Positions 32,041 through 44,399 of a DNA stretch of 64,000 bases are shown piece after piece. Made by a program: the position numbers and the translations under genes. The stretch comes from Timema cristinae (lineage: Eukaryota; Arthropoda; Insecta; Phasmatodea; Timematidae), in NCBI GenBank assembly GCA_039000515.1, contig JBCFYV010000490.1, positions 21,887 through 85,886 on the forward strand. The letters run 5' to 3'. The number at the start of each line of letters is the position of its first letter. Position 1 is the first letter of the stretch. Below the pieces are notes generated by a model. That model searched no databases and was not told the origin of the DNA. It was given only the letters and a program-made list of their open reading frames with translations.

Positions 32041-33295
32041 TACTATACTGTTCAAATTAATTGGGACAAACATGTTTTCCTTGTCTGAGTTGATATGTGA
32101 CTACCAGTGATGTCCCGAACCGCCTGAAACCGTTTATATCTGCCCAGAGGCAGTGTGACGGATCAACCTTGACTGTAATTTACTCGTATGACTGGTTTTA
32201 GTGTATCAGTAGTTCAGTTGTGAGACTTTCAGTGTGGCAGCTGGTGGTTATAATTTTGCCGTCAGAGATATAGCTACAGCTATTGGTGTGGGCAAATCAA
32301 GTGTTTCAAGAATTTTAAGAACATTTCAAGATTCAAAAAGAAAAGGAGAATGTGGGCGCAAACTGAAAACTACTCCAAGAATTGAGAAAATTCTAGTAAG
32401 AAATAGCAAAATAAATCCAAGAAAGACAAGCACAGACCTTCGAAGGGATTTATTGGATTATGGTGTTGAAGTGAGTACCTCAACTGTACGGAAAAGGCCT
32501 CTGGAAGTTGGTCGTAAGGCAACAAGACCGATGAAAAAACCATTTCTATCTCAGAAAATGATGGAAAAACGTTTAGCATGGGCCAAAAAATACCGATCAT
32601 GGACTGTTAACGATTGGAAGAAGGTGCTTTTCAGTGATGAAACACGTTTTATTTGTGCATGGATACAACTCAAGCATAGTTAAACGAAGTGAAGGTGAAA
32701 CTCTGCGACTATATCATATCCAACAGACTGTAAAACACCCTTATATACAGATGTTTTGGGTTTTTTCACAACTAATGGCACTGGAAGCTTAGTTCCTCTT
32801 AAAGGCAAGATGAATTATGTCAAATACATAGAAATATTACGCAGTAGGATTGTTCCATTCATGAAAACATTTGATGGAACATTTCAACATGACTTGGCTC
32901 CTTGTCACACTTCGAAATTGGTCCAGACTTTTATGCGGGAAAATAAAATAAAAGTGCTTGATTGGCCTGGTAATTCACCAGACTTAAATCCCATTGAGAT
33001 CGTATGGCATATTCTCAAGAATCTCTTAGCTAAGATGAATAGCACGACAACAGAACAAATGATAAAAAGTGCTATACAAGTGTGGTTCCATGATGATGAA
33101 GTCAAGAACATGTGCGCTACACTAGTGGAGTCAATGCCAAGATGAGTTGAAGAGGTCATTTCTGCTAATGGAGGACATACTTCGTACTAATATAGAGATT
33201 TATCAGTCTACTTAAGGTGTGTAATGATTAAAAGCTAAGATTTTAGAAAATATCGTTTTTTAACCTTTGTCCATATTAATTCGAACACTATAGTA
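32041..33295 (+). mobile_element. Tc1/mariner element, 1251 bp
   Basis: TA duplication at 32041-32042 and 33294-33295. Inverted termini are CTATACTGTTCAAATTAATT on the left and CTATAGTGTTCGAATTAATA on the right (inward), similar for about 28 bp. Length and structure are typical for Tc1-like elements. Confidence 0.9.
32234..33145 (+). pseudogene. Tc1-like transposase, two frameshifts
   Basis: Begins in the helix-turn-helix region (GVGKSSVSRILRTF), continues through a second helix-turn-helix segment (TSTDLRRDLLDYGVEVSTSTV) of the paired-like DNA-binding domain, and reaches the catalytic core. First Asp in LFSDETRF; second in FQHDLAPCHTS, where relatives often have QDNAPCHT; and the acidic third residue in DLNPIEIVW, consistent with a DDE Tc1 triad. 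Frame changes near 32650 (stop at 32681-32683) and near 32755 break the protein. The N-terminus before 32234 has no clear ATG. All catalytic blocks survive, so decay is moderate, but this copy is inactive. Confidence 0.88.
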
Positions 33296-33379
33296 GATAT
33301 ACACAAAATATAAGGTGTTAATTGTATTATAATATAATTTATAAGTTATGGGTTAGTGATTATAAGCCCTAATCAGTAT

Positions 33380-33607
33380 GCGTGCCGAGTAAATTACACG
33401 TTTTTCTGGTTTGTTATTGAGTGGGAGGTCAAGGTTTGAATTCCGACTTGGTGTAATCTACCAAAGCTTCTTTTAGTAACAGTTTCCCACGCTTCCTCCA
33501 CACAAACGCGGTATATTTATTCTCTATTCTACTTTACTCACTCTTACCCTATTATAATAACTAAATGCGAATAGCTTAGATGAATGGTAAGACGTTCTGT
33601 AATAAAT
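33380..33607 (+). repeat. SINE-A, decayed copy
   Basis: B-box region gaggtcaaggtttgaattcc, body agtttcccacgcttcctcca, and tail trace gcgaatagcttagatgaatg then gtaagacg. Confidence 0.65.
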
Positions 33608-34515
33608 AAATAACTATGTAAATTTTTTTTTATGGATATGGCGAATTGGAGGATTTACCACCGAGTGCGGAACATCCTTCACTCGTTAGTGAAAACACTA
33701 TTTCAAAATATGAATATAGTAATGAAAATACCTTACCACCACTTTTCATAGAAAATACTGAAAGGTTGAAAGAACACAGGATTCTTCCACTACGGGTCAC
33801 AGAATTATATTGATGTAATGCCTTTTTCTAAACAGATAATTAAATTAGATGAACACTCCAAATCATGTACGTTAGGTCACTATAAAACTAGAAAAGGAAA
33901 AGGGAAATGGGCTTGAATTTACTCTGGTTTATTTTTGTGACAATTGTGATGGTAAGCAATGCATTACCTCAAAACAACACGTAAAAATTAACTATTTGTT
34001 GGGAGAAGAACACATTGAACTCTAAATACAATTGAAAAATATTATTGAAGCTAACCTATAGATTCTAGAAGCATCAAATTAAAATAAATCCATATAAGGA
34101 TAACTCCAAATAAATGAGAGAGGCATCTATTTTTTTTATCTGGGGGTGGGAAGCTCCAAATAGCTTTTAGATACATCTTATTTTTTTTAAATCAGACGAT
34201 GACATGGGTGGGAGCTTGGTAAAATCCCAGTGGCCCCCCTGATGGAAATGTCTAGGCACACCACTGGTGTAACGAAAGGGTAAATTTGATGGACCAAGAT
34301 AGAATGGAACAGACATGATGTAGTAGGTGTCTAGATTAGTAATATATTAAAAAAAATACTAACATACAATAAATGTGTTTCAAAGAGTAAACGCTAAAGC
34401 GTCTTAGTTCAAGTGTTTGTATCCAAGGTTACGAAGCATAGTAAAAACTTTGTCATATTAAAATGTTTAGTTTATAAACTAGGAAGTATCAAGTCTACTT
34501 CCCCACTAAGCAAGT
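33608..34515. other. spacer with repeat traces
   Basis: Around 34095-34230 two phrases of the type actccaaata...gaggcatct occur, related to the decayed array at 35740-36960. Otherwise nothing recognised. Confidence 0.4.
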
Positions 34516-34516
34516 G

Positions 34517-34745
34517 TTGGTGTTAGAGAGAGGTGATACAATGTTAGCTACACACGAATTGCTCAAAAACCAGACATCCTCAATAAGGATTGTTTGGTGT
34601 TAGAGGAGAGGTGATTCAATGTTAGCTACGCATGCATTGCTAATAAACCAGACAGTCCTCAATAAGGATTGTTTGTGTTAGAGAGAGGTGATACAATGTT
34701 AGCTACGCATGAACTGACAGACAGCCCTCAGTGAGCAGTTTTCTT
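34517..34745 (+). repeat. three copies of a 77-78 bp unit
   Basis: tgttagagagaggtgataca or a near match starts at 34521, 34598 and 34676. Each is followed by atgttagctac and, in the first two, cagacatcctcaataagg-like sequence. Confidence 0.9.
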
Positions 34746-34879
34746 GTTGCTGAGTAGTGTCCAAAACACATACCAGGGTAATCACTCTTTTACTTACTAA
34801 TATAAAGATAAAGTATTGTAATCCTGAAATAAAATTTATTTCAAGATATTGATGAATTTCTACTTTTTTTATAAACTCG

Positions 34880-35700
34880 AACTCAAAAAACTAGTTTTCA
34901 CAATTCTGTTTGTCCCCATGTCTATCTGTCAACCTGTCCCTGGCCACGGATCGGATACGGTTTGATTAATTTTTTCAAAATTGATGTCTATAAGTTATAG
35001 GGCAATGTCTCAACACGTTTATTTTATTTTGACCTTAGCCTCCAAATTAAGGATAGTTTACAAATGAGAGATTTTTTAATGCAATTTTTTATTTTTCAAA
35101 ACTGGATCTAAAGATTCTGATTAAAATGCAACCTAGGGAGTAATTTATCTCACAAATAACAACACAGAGGCTATTTGGTTTTTGGTCGGTAAAATTTTGA
35201 AGTGTGATGAGTTATTTTTCAAAAACTTGAAAATTTAAAAAGAGAGTCGATGATTCAGTTCCAAATTGGTATCTTGGGAATGTCTAACATGACAAATAAC
35301 AATTTATAAGTTTACTTGTTTTTTTAATACATTCTCATTTGTGGGTAGTTTATCAATGAGTGCTTTTTCAAAAACTTGGGGGGAAAAAATGGCTTTGACG
35401 ATTTGGCTCTAAATAGGTATCTTGAACTTGTTTGAGATTAAAACAATACAATGCTGCTGGTAACAGATATATTAGCTTATATCAAGTTATATTTTGTCAA
35501 TAAGTGATTTAACAATGTTACTTGTAATTAATTGCGAGGTATATATACCAAAGTAATATTTTTTTAGGACGTGAATTTAGTATGTTACTTGTAATGAATT
35601 GTGAGAGATAGAGCTAAAGTAATATTTTGTCAGTAGGTGATATGAGTGTTATTTGTATTTAAATTGTGAGGGATATACCGCAAATAATATTTTCAGGGGG
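34880..35700 (+). repeat. decayed tandem repeats (65 bp and ~125 bp)
   Basis: Repeated phrases of the type ttttcaaaaacttg ... tggtatcttgggaatgt occur near 35090, 35215 and 35365. From 35517 three copies of gttacttgtaattaattg are spaced 67 and 64 bp. Confidence 0.55.
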
Positions 35701-35739
35701 GCCACTCACCAGTAAAATTGGGAAAAATCCCGGGAAAAT

Positions 35740-36960
35740 GTTCTTGAAATTTGCCATCATTTGAGAATTTAAAGGCGAGGACCACTATAAATAGTTTTTT
35801 GGGCATACACATTTCAACATTTGCCATGGGGAAAACCACTTTAAATATAATCTGGAAAAATTAAATTAAAAAAAATTATAGGTAAGAAAAATATAATTAG
35901 CGTTTAGGGGTAGCCAAATCTCAAAACAATTCTAGAGGAGGATCACTCCAAATATCTTGAAGGAGTCTAATTTTCAAAATATTACTGGACAAGGACCTTT
36001 CAAAATGGATTATAAGGGTATTCAATTTCACAAAATATATGGTGTTGAGTCCCGGATCTCCTATTAATTGGAAGAAAGTTCCTTTAAAAAAATATTGTTT
36101 ACACTCCTACACAAATAAAGTTCCACCGCCACTGGGTTAAGCACCTTTTGTAAATGTATAGGCCTATGAATACTACTGTTTATCTTGCCTAATCTCCACT
36201 TGAAGTTGAGCACACATCACACGTGCAATAATTACCTTTTGATCCAGACCTTTAAAAATGTACGTTGAGAATGTAGCGTGATATCATGGATGTACCCTCG
36301 TTTTTAGTGAGGAGAGAAAGGTCCTATCTATGATGGATCGTGATAAAGTCTCCCAACAGGAGTTGGTCAGCATTTTTTTTTATGCATGGACTCATCGAAT
36401 AAATTGTGTAGTACTGCAATCAATGCTGGTAGAACCGATGGGGTGGGGCAAGAGGGGCCCTCGTTCCCTGAAAATAATCTCAGCTGGAATAAATCCCACC
36501 CCCCTAAATATATTTTAAATCCTCTGATACAATCGAATAGAAGTTGAAAAGATCTTGCATTAACCTCAAAATAACTTCTATAATACATTCAATTATCAAA
36601 AGTTTTCCAGAGAAGACCACTTCAAAGTTTCTAGAGGCATCTAATTTTCGAAAAAAATTCAAGCTAGGAGCAGTCTAAATATCTTCTAGAATCACCTAAA
36701 TTTTAAACAAATTTTGGAGGAGAACCCCTTCAAATAGCTTTCAGGAGATCTAAATTTAAAAAAGTAAACTGGTTGAGGACTATTAAAAATAGCTCTGGAG
36801 GTATCCAACTTTTAAAAATTTTCCGAAGGATGCTACTCAAAATAGGTTCTAGGAACATCCAAAGTTCTAAATAATTGTAGGGGGGACTATTCTAAATATC
36901 TTTTAAAAGAGTATAGTTTCAAAAAAGTGGGAAAGGACCACTTCAAATTAGGGACAGAAT
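35740..36960 (+). repeat. decayed ~60 bp tandem array
   Basis: About a dozen degenerate copies of a unit resembling gaggaccacttcaaatagct, tctagaggcatctaatttt and a caaaa stretch. The regular recurrence of ccactycaaata and ggcatctaattt is the evidence. The array is broken near 36060-36600 by unrelated sequence. Confidence 0.6.
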
Positions 36961-37520
36961 AAACGATAAGTGGAGTGTAGAGGGGTGATTGCCCTTCTTG
37001 GAATAATTAGCCCTCTTCTAGATGTAGTTCACACCTTCTGATATTCTCAAATAGATTCTAAATACATTCAATTAAAAAATAATCCAGGTGAGAAATCTTT
37101 CCAAATAAAGTAATATTTAATCAGGAGATAAACAACGTTAATAAGGCTACTTGTGAGTGATGTGGTTAGAGAATTGTGTATATTTTTGTTGATTATTTTA
37201 TCGTAATAAAAATAATAACTTTAATATTTGTATAATTCCTTGTATTTTCTTCTTAGAGAACATACCTTTTCTGCTATTATTTTACAATAATTTGGTTAAC
37301 ATTTTCGCTGTATATTATGTATATGATTGGTGTATTTACCAACATTTAATTATTTTTATTTTGTACATTAAACAGAAGGGACATTGTTTATTTAATGTAA
37401 GTAAAGCGCACTATTTTAATCGATTGACATTGTTATTATTAACGGATGACAGACGTTCACTGTAATGTAACTAAATATATAGTGGAAAAAGAACACCTGG
37501 ATACAAAAATAGAACACCTA
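36961..37520. other. AT-rich spacer
   Basis: Nothing recognised beyond further weak traces of the ~60 bp unit. Confidence 0.35.
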
Positions 37521-37599
37521 GCTTTTGGCTTAGCGAGTTCTTTATTCGCTGTGTATTAAGTTGTGGTCCACTATTATATGGATCCATCTCAACGTTTGT

Positions 37600-38245
37600 C
37601 TGCCAGTTGTTTTTTTTGTCGACCATTGGCTGTCTATCACTTTGTTGTTCTATGTACGTATTTTTCGACGAGTCGACGGCCACTAGTTACCTGCTTATCA
37701 AATGTTTGTTAATATTTTGTCGATCAGTTGGTTGTCTAGCACATGGTCCTACTCTTATCAACAACTTGGTCTAAGTACTCCTTCGTGTAGATTACTTGTC
37801 TGTCAATCACTTGTTCACACGTATCGACCAGTTTTAATGTTATTAGTTTTATGCACCCAAACTGGTCAACTATTCGTGTGTATATCACTTTGTACTCGTA
37901 TGCATGAGCTAGTCGACCAGTAGGTCATACTAGGGTCAGATAATTAACTCACCAAGCATTCCAAATATTTGTATACTTTTGGTCGACCAATTGGCTCTTT
38001 ATCACATGGTCCTACTCACATCGACATAATGATCGACACTGCTTTTGCATGACAGTCACTTGTCTGTCGACCACTTTTTCCACACATGTTAACCAGTGTG
38101 CTGTCGATCAGTTAGCTGGAGCCCCAATTGGTCGGCCAGTTTTGCTGTCACTTTGTCCACCTAAGCATGAACTGTCAACCAGTTGTTCCAAATCGTGTCG
38201 GCCACATATCTCCTCTAGCCTTCGAGATATTTTTTACAGCTTAAC
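37600..38245 (+). repeat. decayed minisatellite built on a tcgaccagttgg motif
   Basis: tcgaccattggc, tcgatcagttgg, tcgaccagtttt, tcgaccagtagg, tcgaccaattgg, tcgatcagttag, tcggccagtttt and related forms recur. They alternate with ctgtctatcacttg/acatggtcctactc phrases at roughly 40-50 bp intervals. Short ORFs across it are products of the repeat. Confidence 0.7.
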
Positions 38246-38747
38246 GACCAGTTTGTATTATGACAGTGTAAACAATATGAACCTGTAACTAATTTTGTTT
38301 ACAAATACAACTATAGTACTTAGGCCTAGAAATTTAAATCATATCATTAATGGCAATCAATCCTAGTTAAATATAATTGTGTCCAAAAAATATCAAGATC
38401 ATTACATTTATTGTATTTCGTTGAATATCTTTTTTTTAAAAAGTGTTTATCTTAAATTAAAAAAAACCTTTAGTTAATGTCATTTTTATTCCACATATTC
38501 CAAAACAGTGTATTTAATTTGGTATATTAACTTGTTGGAGTATGTAATCATCTTTACAAACCTCACAGTGAATTTGTTCTCATTAACATTAAAAATCATA
38601 TATTTATTCGAGTTTCCCTGGCTAGGCCAGGGGAGGATCCAGGTGGGGTTGGGTGCAATCGCCCCCTCCTGCATAGAACACACTAATTTTTCTAGATTGC
38701 ATTTGGTTGAAATATATTTCACATGAGGCCTAATCTGATGAAAAAGC

Positions 38748-39340
38748 AGTATTGTTCGGGACGTTTCAGAACAGTCATTTATACATAAAACTGCCTATAT
38801 GTAACATATCAGAGCGTTTATATCGAAAACTGTCTATATTTGGGTGTTTCGGAACAGTCATTCATACATAAAACTGCCTCTATGTAACATATTCAGATCG
38901 TTTATATCGAAAACGGTCTTTAATTTGGGTGTTCGGGACGTTTCGGAACAGTCATTCATACATAAAACTGCCTATATGTATTCAAGCGTTTATATCGAAA
39001 AACGGTCCCATATTTGGGGGGGGTGTTTTTTACCGTTATTCCGCCCCCCTGTCCCCCCCCCCGCCCCCCACTCTTTTTTTGGTGGAAAACGGTTTTGGAT
39101 TTTTTTTCATCTTTAAACCTCTAGTAGTGCTGTCTTAGTTGAAGAGCTTTGGTTCCATCGCAAAGGCCTAACCTCCCTGAGGCCTTTTTAATTATTAATT
39201 AATTAATTTAGCAATTAAGGAGGGTTTTTGGGGGGTTTTTAGAGCTTGGGGGGGAGCAGAGCGGGCCCCAACCTTAAATAGACGTAAATGTAAAGAACTT
39301 GGCTCTATGACGTTCTCCCCCTCCAACAGGGCAATCAGCC
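38748..39340 (+). repeat. left terminal inverted repeat
   Basis: The outer 250 bp holds three tandem copies of an 83-94 bp unit (gaacagtcat at 38769, 38852 and 38946; each with cataaaactgcc and gtttatatcgaaaac). Beyond 39010 it still aligns with the right TIR (ttttttaccgttattccgcc, ttggttccatcg, aattattaattaattaattt), but its bases are increasingly replaced by copies of neighbours. Confidence 0.88.
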
Positions 39341-42300
39341 TTTCACTTTTCGGCTTAATCCCCCTCCCCCCCTCAGCCCCGGGGGTAGTTCCATTTTCAC
39401 ATCGCAAGGAGGGGGGGCCGGGAAAACCCCCCCTTTCCCCCCGGACTGGTTTTTCCACAGACCGGGGGGACCCCCCACCACCCCCCCGGGTCGTTACCTT
39501 CTGTTGTGCTGAAGGCAATAAGCTCCGTAAAAAAGGCACACCAAGCAACAAAAATTTACCTTAAAAAGGCGTTTCCTCTACTTTGGTTGAACTTGAGGTT
39601 TTTTTAAACCCACCCCAAAGTCTAGGAAGCTCGCACACACATCCTTTGGGGTGGGCAGATTAAAAAGTTTTAATGTTTTTTAAAAAAAATTCTAGAAAAA
39701 CCACTTCTTACTACCTGTCCATTTTAATAAAAAAAAATTACTGATAAAAACGCAAGTAAACTTCTATAACAATTAATTTTAAAGATAAAAAAGTTGCTCA
39801 ACCCCCTTTACCTTCCTATCCCTTAAATCATTTAGGTTTAAAAAACCAAAGGCCCCTCCCCGGTGGGGGGAGGGGGGAAAACCCCAGAGGTGAAAAAATT
39901 TGGACAGCTTGTTTCGGGGGGGTTGGAAAAGAGTATTTATTTACACAAAGGAAATTTATGGAAAAGTTAAAAATGCAGAAAAAGACCCAATTTGGGGGAA
40001 AGTGGTCAAAAAAACCCAATTTTAAAAAAAGGATTATTTTTTTACAAAAATAGGAAATTTATGCGTAAAGTAGAATGTGAAAAATGTACACAATTTTAGG
40101 AAAGGTCCAGTCCACTCCCAAAAAGTCTATGCACTCCCGCACGCATCCATCCCGGGGCCGTTTCTAATTACAAAAAACCCCAAATTTTGCCACGATAAAT
40201 AGTTTTTTTTATTTAAAAGCATTATTGAAATTTGAAAAGAAAAAGGTTTGTTTCCTTAAAGGACTCCTGCTTAAATGTACCTTCATCTGCGGGGGGGGAG
40301 GGGGGGGGGGAAACCAGGGTGAAAAAAACTCTTGGACAGTTGGTGTTGGGTTAAATTTTCCACCCACGGGACAGGGGGGTGTTCCTTTGCCTTTTTTAAA
40401 AGGGGAATACCTATTTAGAAAGAAAATTTTTTTTACTCTTAATATTTAACGGTTAAAATAACAGGTTTCGTTGTCCATTTTGAAACCAAAAATTTTGCAA
40501 ACCAAATTTTTTCTTTGGCCCTGGCTACGAACCAGTTGTGCACCATTTTTGAATTCATCCCCCCAAAGCGTACCCGCTGTTGCTAACGAACATCTAGGAC
40601 AGACCCCCCTCTGTTTTTTTTAAGGTTCTGAGGGTAACGGGACTTTTAAATATCGAATATAAACGGGGGTTTAAAAAAAAACTTTGGGGAAAGACTAAAA
40701 TTATATAAGCACCTGTTTTTTTTTTCCCCAGATTTTATTATAAATTGTAAAATTATTATTTATGTTTTAAAAATATAAAAGCCCCATGTTTTTTCCCCCG
40801 GTTTTAACATAGGAACTGTTTTAAAATTATACATTATTTAATATTATTTAATAGTATTTAATTTCCCTACGGGGGTTTTTCGTCTTTCTTAGGGGACACT
40901 AATGGCACAAAAACCCGTTTAGTTAAAGAAGGGTTTTGGGGGTTTCAAATAATAAAAAAGCAAAAAGGTTTTCTTTAACTGCTCTTGATTTTATTCTGTG
41001 CAGGGGGTCCCCCAAAAATTTTTTGGGGGAAATAAAAAAAAAATATTAGAACACTTAATGAAAAAAAAGAAATGGGAAAAAAATTTTGTTTTCAGTGTTT
41101 TTGTGAATTGCACTTTCCACCCCCCCCCCAAAAAAGCAAAAAGTTTTGGAAATTTCGTTTTGGTTGTCAAAAATTAGGAAGACTGAGGACTATTGCCTGA
41201 ATAATCAAAGTCTCACATTAAAAAACAATTTTTATATTTTTGATAAGAATCTCACTTTTTTTGGGTTGTTTAATTTTTGGTTTCCAAAAAAATTTATCTT
41301 ATGTGAATAAAAAGCCAAAGCTTTAAGGTTTATTTAGGGGGTTAACACCAACGGTGACATTTTACAAAATTTGAAATATGACACCGGAAGGGGAAAAAAA
41401 CCCCCGGGGCCTCGGGGTTGTACCCAAAGCCTGAACGAGCATCCGGGGGTTTTTCCTTTTTTAAAAAGGGAGTGGAACAGAGCATCGGGGCAAAAACCCC
41501 CCGCCCTTGGGGGGGTGATCCACTACCAAATAAGGGGAAAATTTAAAAGGGATTTTTGGACAGCTGTGTTTCGCTGCGCAGAGACCCAAAATAATTTGGC
41601 ATTAAGACGGGGTTTTTGAAGAGGGTAAAAATAGCCCGTCATTACTTTGGTATTTCAATTTTGATTTCCCGCCGAACAAAAAAAAAAAATTTTTTCGGTC
41701 GTAAAAATTTTCTAAATTTAGGAATTTTTTTTTTTTGTATTTTTAAATGGTGTTTTTTTTTTTGACTAAAACCGGGGTGTACAATGGTGTTTTTTTTTTT
41801 TTTTAGTTAAAAGGGGCCCCCCATGATTGGGGGGATTTTACAAACCCGGGGGACCCCCAATTTTTGGACCAGTGTACTGTTCGAAAAAAGGGGGAAATTT
41901 TTCCCCAACCCTGGGGTAAAGCGTCCCGGGGGAAATAACAGCCCCAAAAACAAATTTTTTGGGGTTTTTTTGGGGGTTTTTTTTTTTTTTCCCGGGAAAG
42001 CAAATTTAAATTTTTTTTTTAAAATTTTAAATTTTAGAATTTGGGGGGCCTCGGTTTTGGAAAGGGGTTTTGGGGGTCATCCCCTCGGGGTTTTGGCCCC
42101 CGGGGCTCCCCCCGGGGACGCCCCTTGGGAAAAGGTGCCACTAAAACGCCACTGTTCGCCCCGGGGGCCCCCCCCCCCGTATCATCGCCCCCCCACCCCT
42201 CCCCCCGGTGCCCCTGTCCCCCAAGGGAAAGGGGCCTCCCCCGGGGTTTTTTGGGGATTTTTAAAAAACCCCTTGGCCAAAATCCCCATGAAAAACCCCT

Positions 42301-43200
42301 TTAAATTTTTGAAAAAGGGGGCTTTTTTTGGAAAATTTTTATATTTGGGTCAAAAATTGTTAAAGGGGGGGGTTTTAAAATTTTTTTTAAAAAAAATTTG
42401 GGGGGGGTTTTTTTGGGGGGGGAAAAAAAAAATTTTTTTTTTAAAAAAGGGGTTTTTTTTTTTTTTTTTAAAAAATTTTTGTTGAAGGGGGGGGGATTTT
42501 TGGGGTTTTTTTTTTTGGGGGGTTAAAGGGGGGGGTTTAGTTATTTTTTAAAAAGGGGGGTTAAAAAAAATTTTAAAAAATTTTTTTTTGGGGGGTTTTT
42601 TTGGTTTTTAGGGGGTTTTTTTTGGGGGAAAAGGGGGGGGAAAAAATTTTAAAAAATTTAAAATTTTGGGGTTTTAAATTATTAAATAAGGGGGGGGAAA
42701 ATTTTTTTTAAAAAGGGGGTGTTTTTTTAAAAAATTTTTTTATGGGGTCCCCCGGGTTGAACCCCAAAAAGGGGTTTTAAAAGGGGGGTTTTCTTAGGGG
42801 GAAAAAATTTGGGGGTTTGGTGACAAGGGTTTTTTTTTTAATTTATTAAAAAGGGTTTTCTGTTTTATGTTTTTTTACACTTTGGGGGGGCTTTAAAAAG
42901 AAAAATTTTTTTTTTATTTTAAGGGGTTACATTTCCCCCTGCAATTTTTTTTGGCTTTTTTTTTCCCCCAAAAAATAATTTTTTAAAAGGGTTTTGTTTT
43001 TTTAAAAAAAAAGTAAGGTGTTAAGGATTTAAACCCCTCTAGTACAATTTTTAAATTTTAGGGGGCAGTTTTGTACTTTTGAAAAAAAAAAATTTTTTTT
43101 TTGAAAAGGGTTGAAAATTTTTTTCCCCCCTTTTTAAAGGGAAAATGTTATAAATTTTAAAATTTTTTCCCCCCTTTTAAGGGGCAAAATTTTTGTTTTT
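39340..43200. other. homopolymer-smeared interior, left and core
   Basis: Runs of identical bases dominate; between about 41950 and 43200 almost nothing but G, T and A runs remains. No translation is meaningful. The same smear can be seen to alter sequence with a clean partner (left TIR against right TIR), so consensus error is the likely cause. Confidence 0.7.
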
Positions 43201-43210
43201 TTTAATTTTC

Positions 43211-44390
43211 GGCGGGCTGTCATCCACTATTATGCGGGGGGTTAGAAAAAAATTTTTTTTTATAGTTTTTCAATTCATTAGCAGCAAAATTTTTCCCCCG
43301 GGGTTTTTTTTTTTTAAATTTTAAAATTTACACTTTTGTAGTTGAAAAAAAATTTTTAAAACAAAAAAGTACCCCTTAAAACGAAAATTTCCGCTGCTAA
43401 AATGATTAATAATTTAAAATAAAAAAAGTATTAAAAAAATATTTTTTGGTTAAAAACTTAAAAGGAAAATTTTGAGACAATTTTTTTTTATTCCCCCCGC
43501 CGCAATTTTCTGCCCACTTTTTTAAAAAGGGGTTTTCGTCTAAAGCAATTAAAAAAATTAAAATTTTTATAGAAAAAAAAAAAATACAAAAAGTTTTAAA
43601 AGAGATGATTTAGCTTCAAATCCAAATTTTAAAAGTTGTGCTTTTTTTTATAAAAAAAGAATGATTTTAAGGATACGCGCCTCTAATACATATTTCAAAT
43701 ATAGGGGGGCCAGCTAGTAGTTTTAGGGATAACTAAACAAATGTTTTAGAAAAGGGTTTAAACATTTTTTTCCCCCCCGTTTTAAAAAAAAGTTTGTTAA
43801 AAACCAAATTTTACTACCCCTTTTGGGGTGTCAAACTTTCTTTTTTGTTTTAAAGGGTGGGGCGAGCTGTCTATCCAAATCATTATGCGGGCGTTAAAAA
43901 AAACAGCTGGGAAATAATAGCTATAATTTCATTAGCAAAGCATAATCTCGGGGCTTTTTTTTTTTTCAAAAAATTGACAATTCGTAGTTGAAAAAAATTA
44001 AAGCGAAAATTTATTTTTAAGACGTAATCTCCGCTGCTAAAATGTATAATAATAAAATAAAAAAAAGTATTAAAGAGATGATTTTGAGCTTAAAAATCTT
44101 AGCAAGGTAAACTAGAGACAATTTTTTTCACTCTCCTCCGCCGCAAATGCGACGCCTTCTGTAAATCCCGGGGTTAGTTAAAGCAATTGAAAAATTGAAA
44201 TGCATTTTAATAATAAAAAAAAGTATTAAAGGGGGAGTGTTAGGTTCAAATTTTAAACCAAGGAAAACTAGAAAATTTTTTTTCACTTTTTCCTCCTCGC
44301 AAATGCTGGCTCATTTTCTGTAAATTTTGGGTTTGGCAAAAGCAATTGAAAAATTCAAACATTTTTATAAATTTTAAAAAAAAATATGCG
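43211..44390 (+). repeat. 650 bp tandem duplication inside the Polinton-like element
   Basis: ggcgggctgtcatccactat at 43211 and ggcgagctgtctatccaaat at 43861 start two direct copies. They share ttatgcggg, attagcagcaaaat/attagcaaagcataat, gtagttgaaaaaa, ccgctgctaaaatg and caatttttttcac. Copy 2 is less smeared. Body motifs like ctcctccgccgcaaatgcg resemble the SINE-A body. Confidence 0.6.
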
Positions 44391-44399
44391 CCTTTTGGT

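Noticed and set aside
37600..38245. Short frames of 70-80 codons as coding exons
   Set aside because: They follow the minisatellite period and lack codon-like structure.
41823..42485. 220-codon frame rich in G, K, F and P
   Set aside because: Composed of homopolymer-run codons in the smeared core; not a protein.
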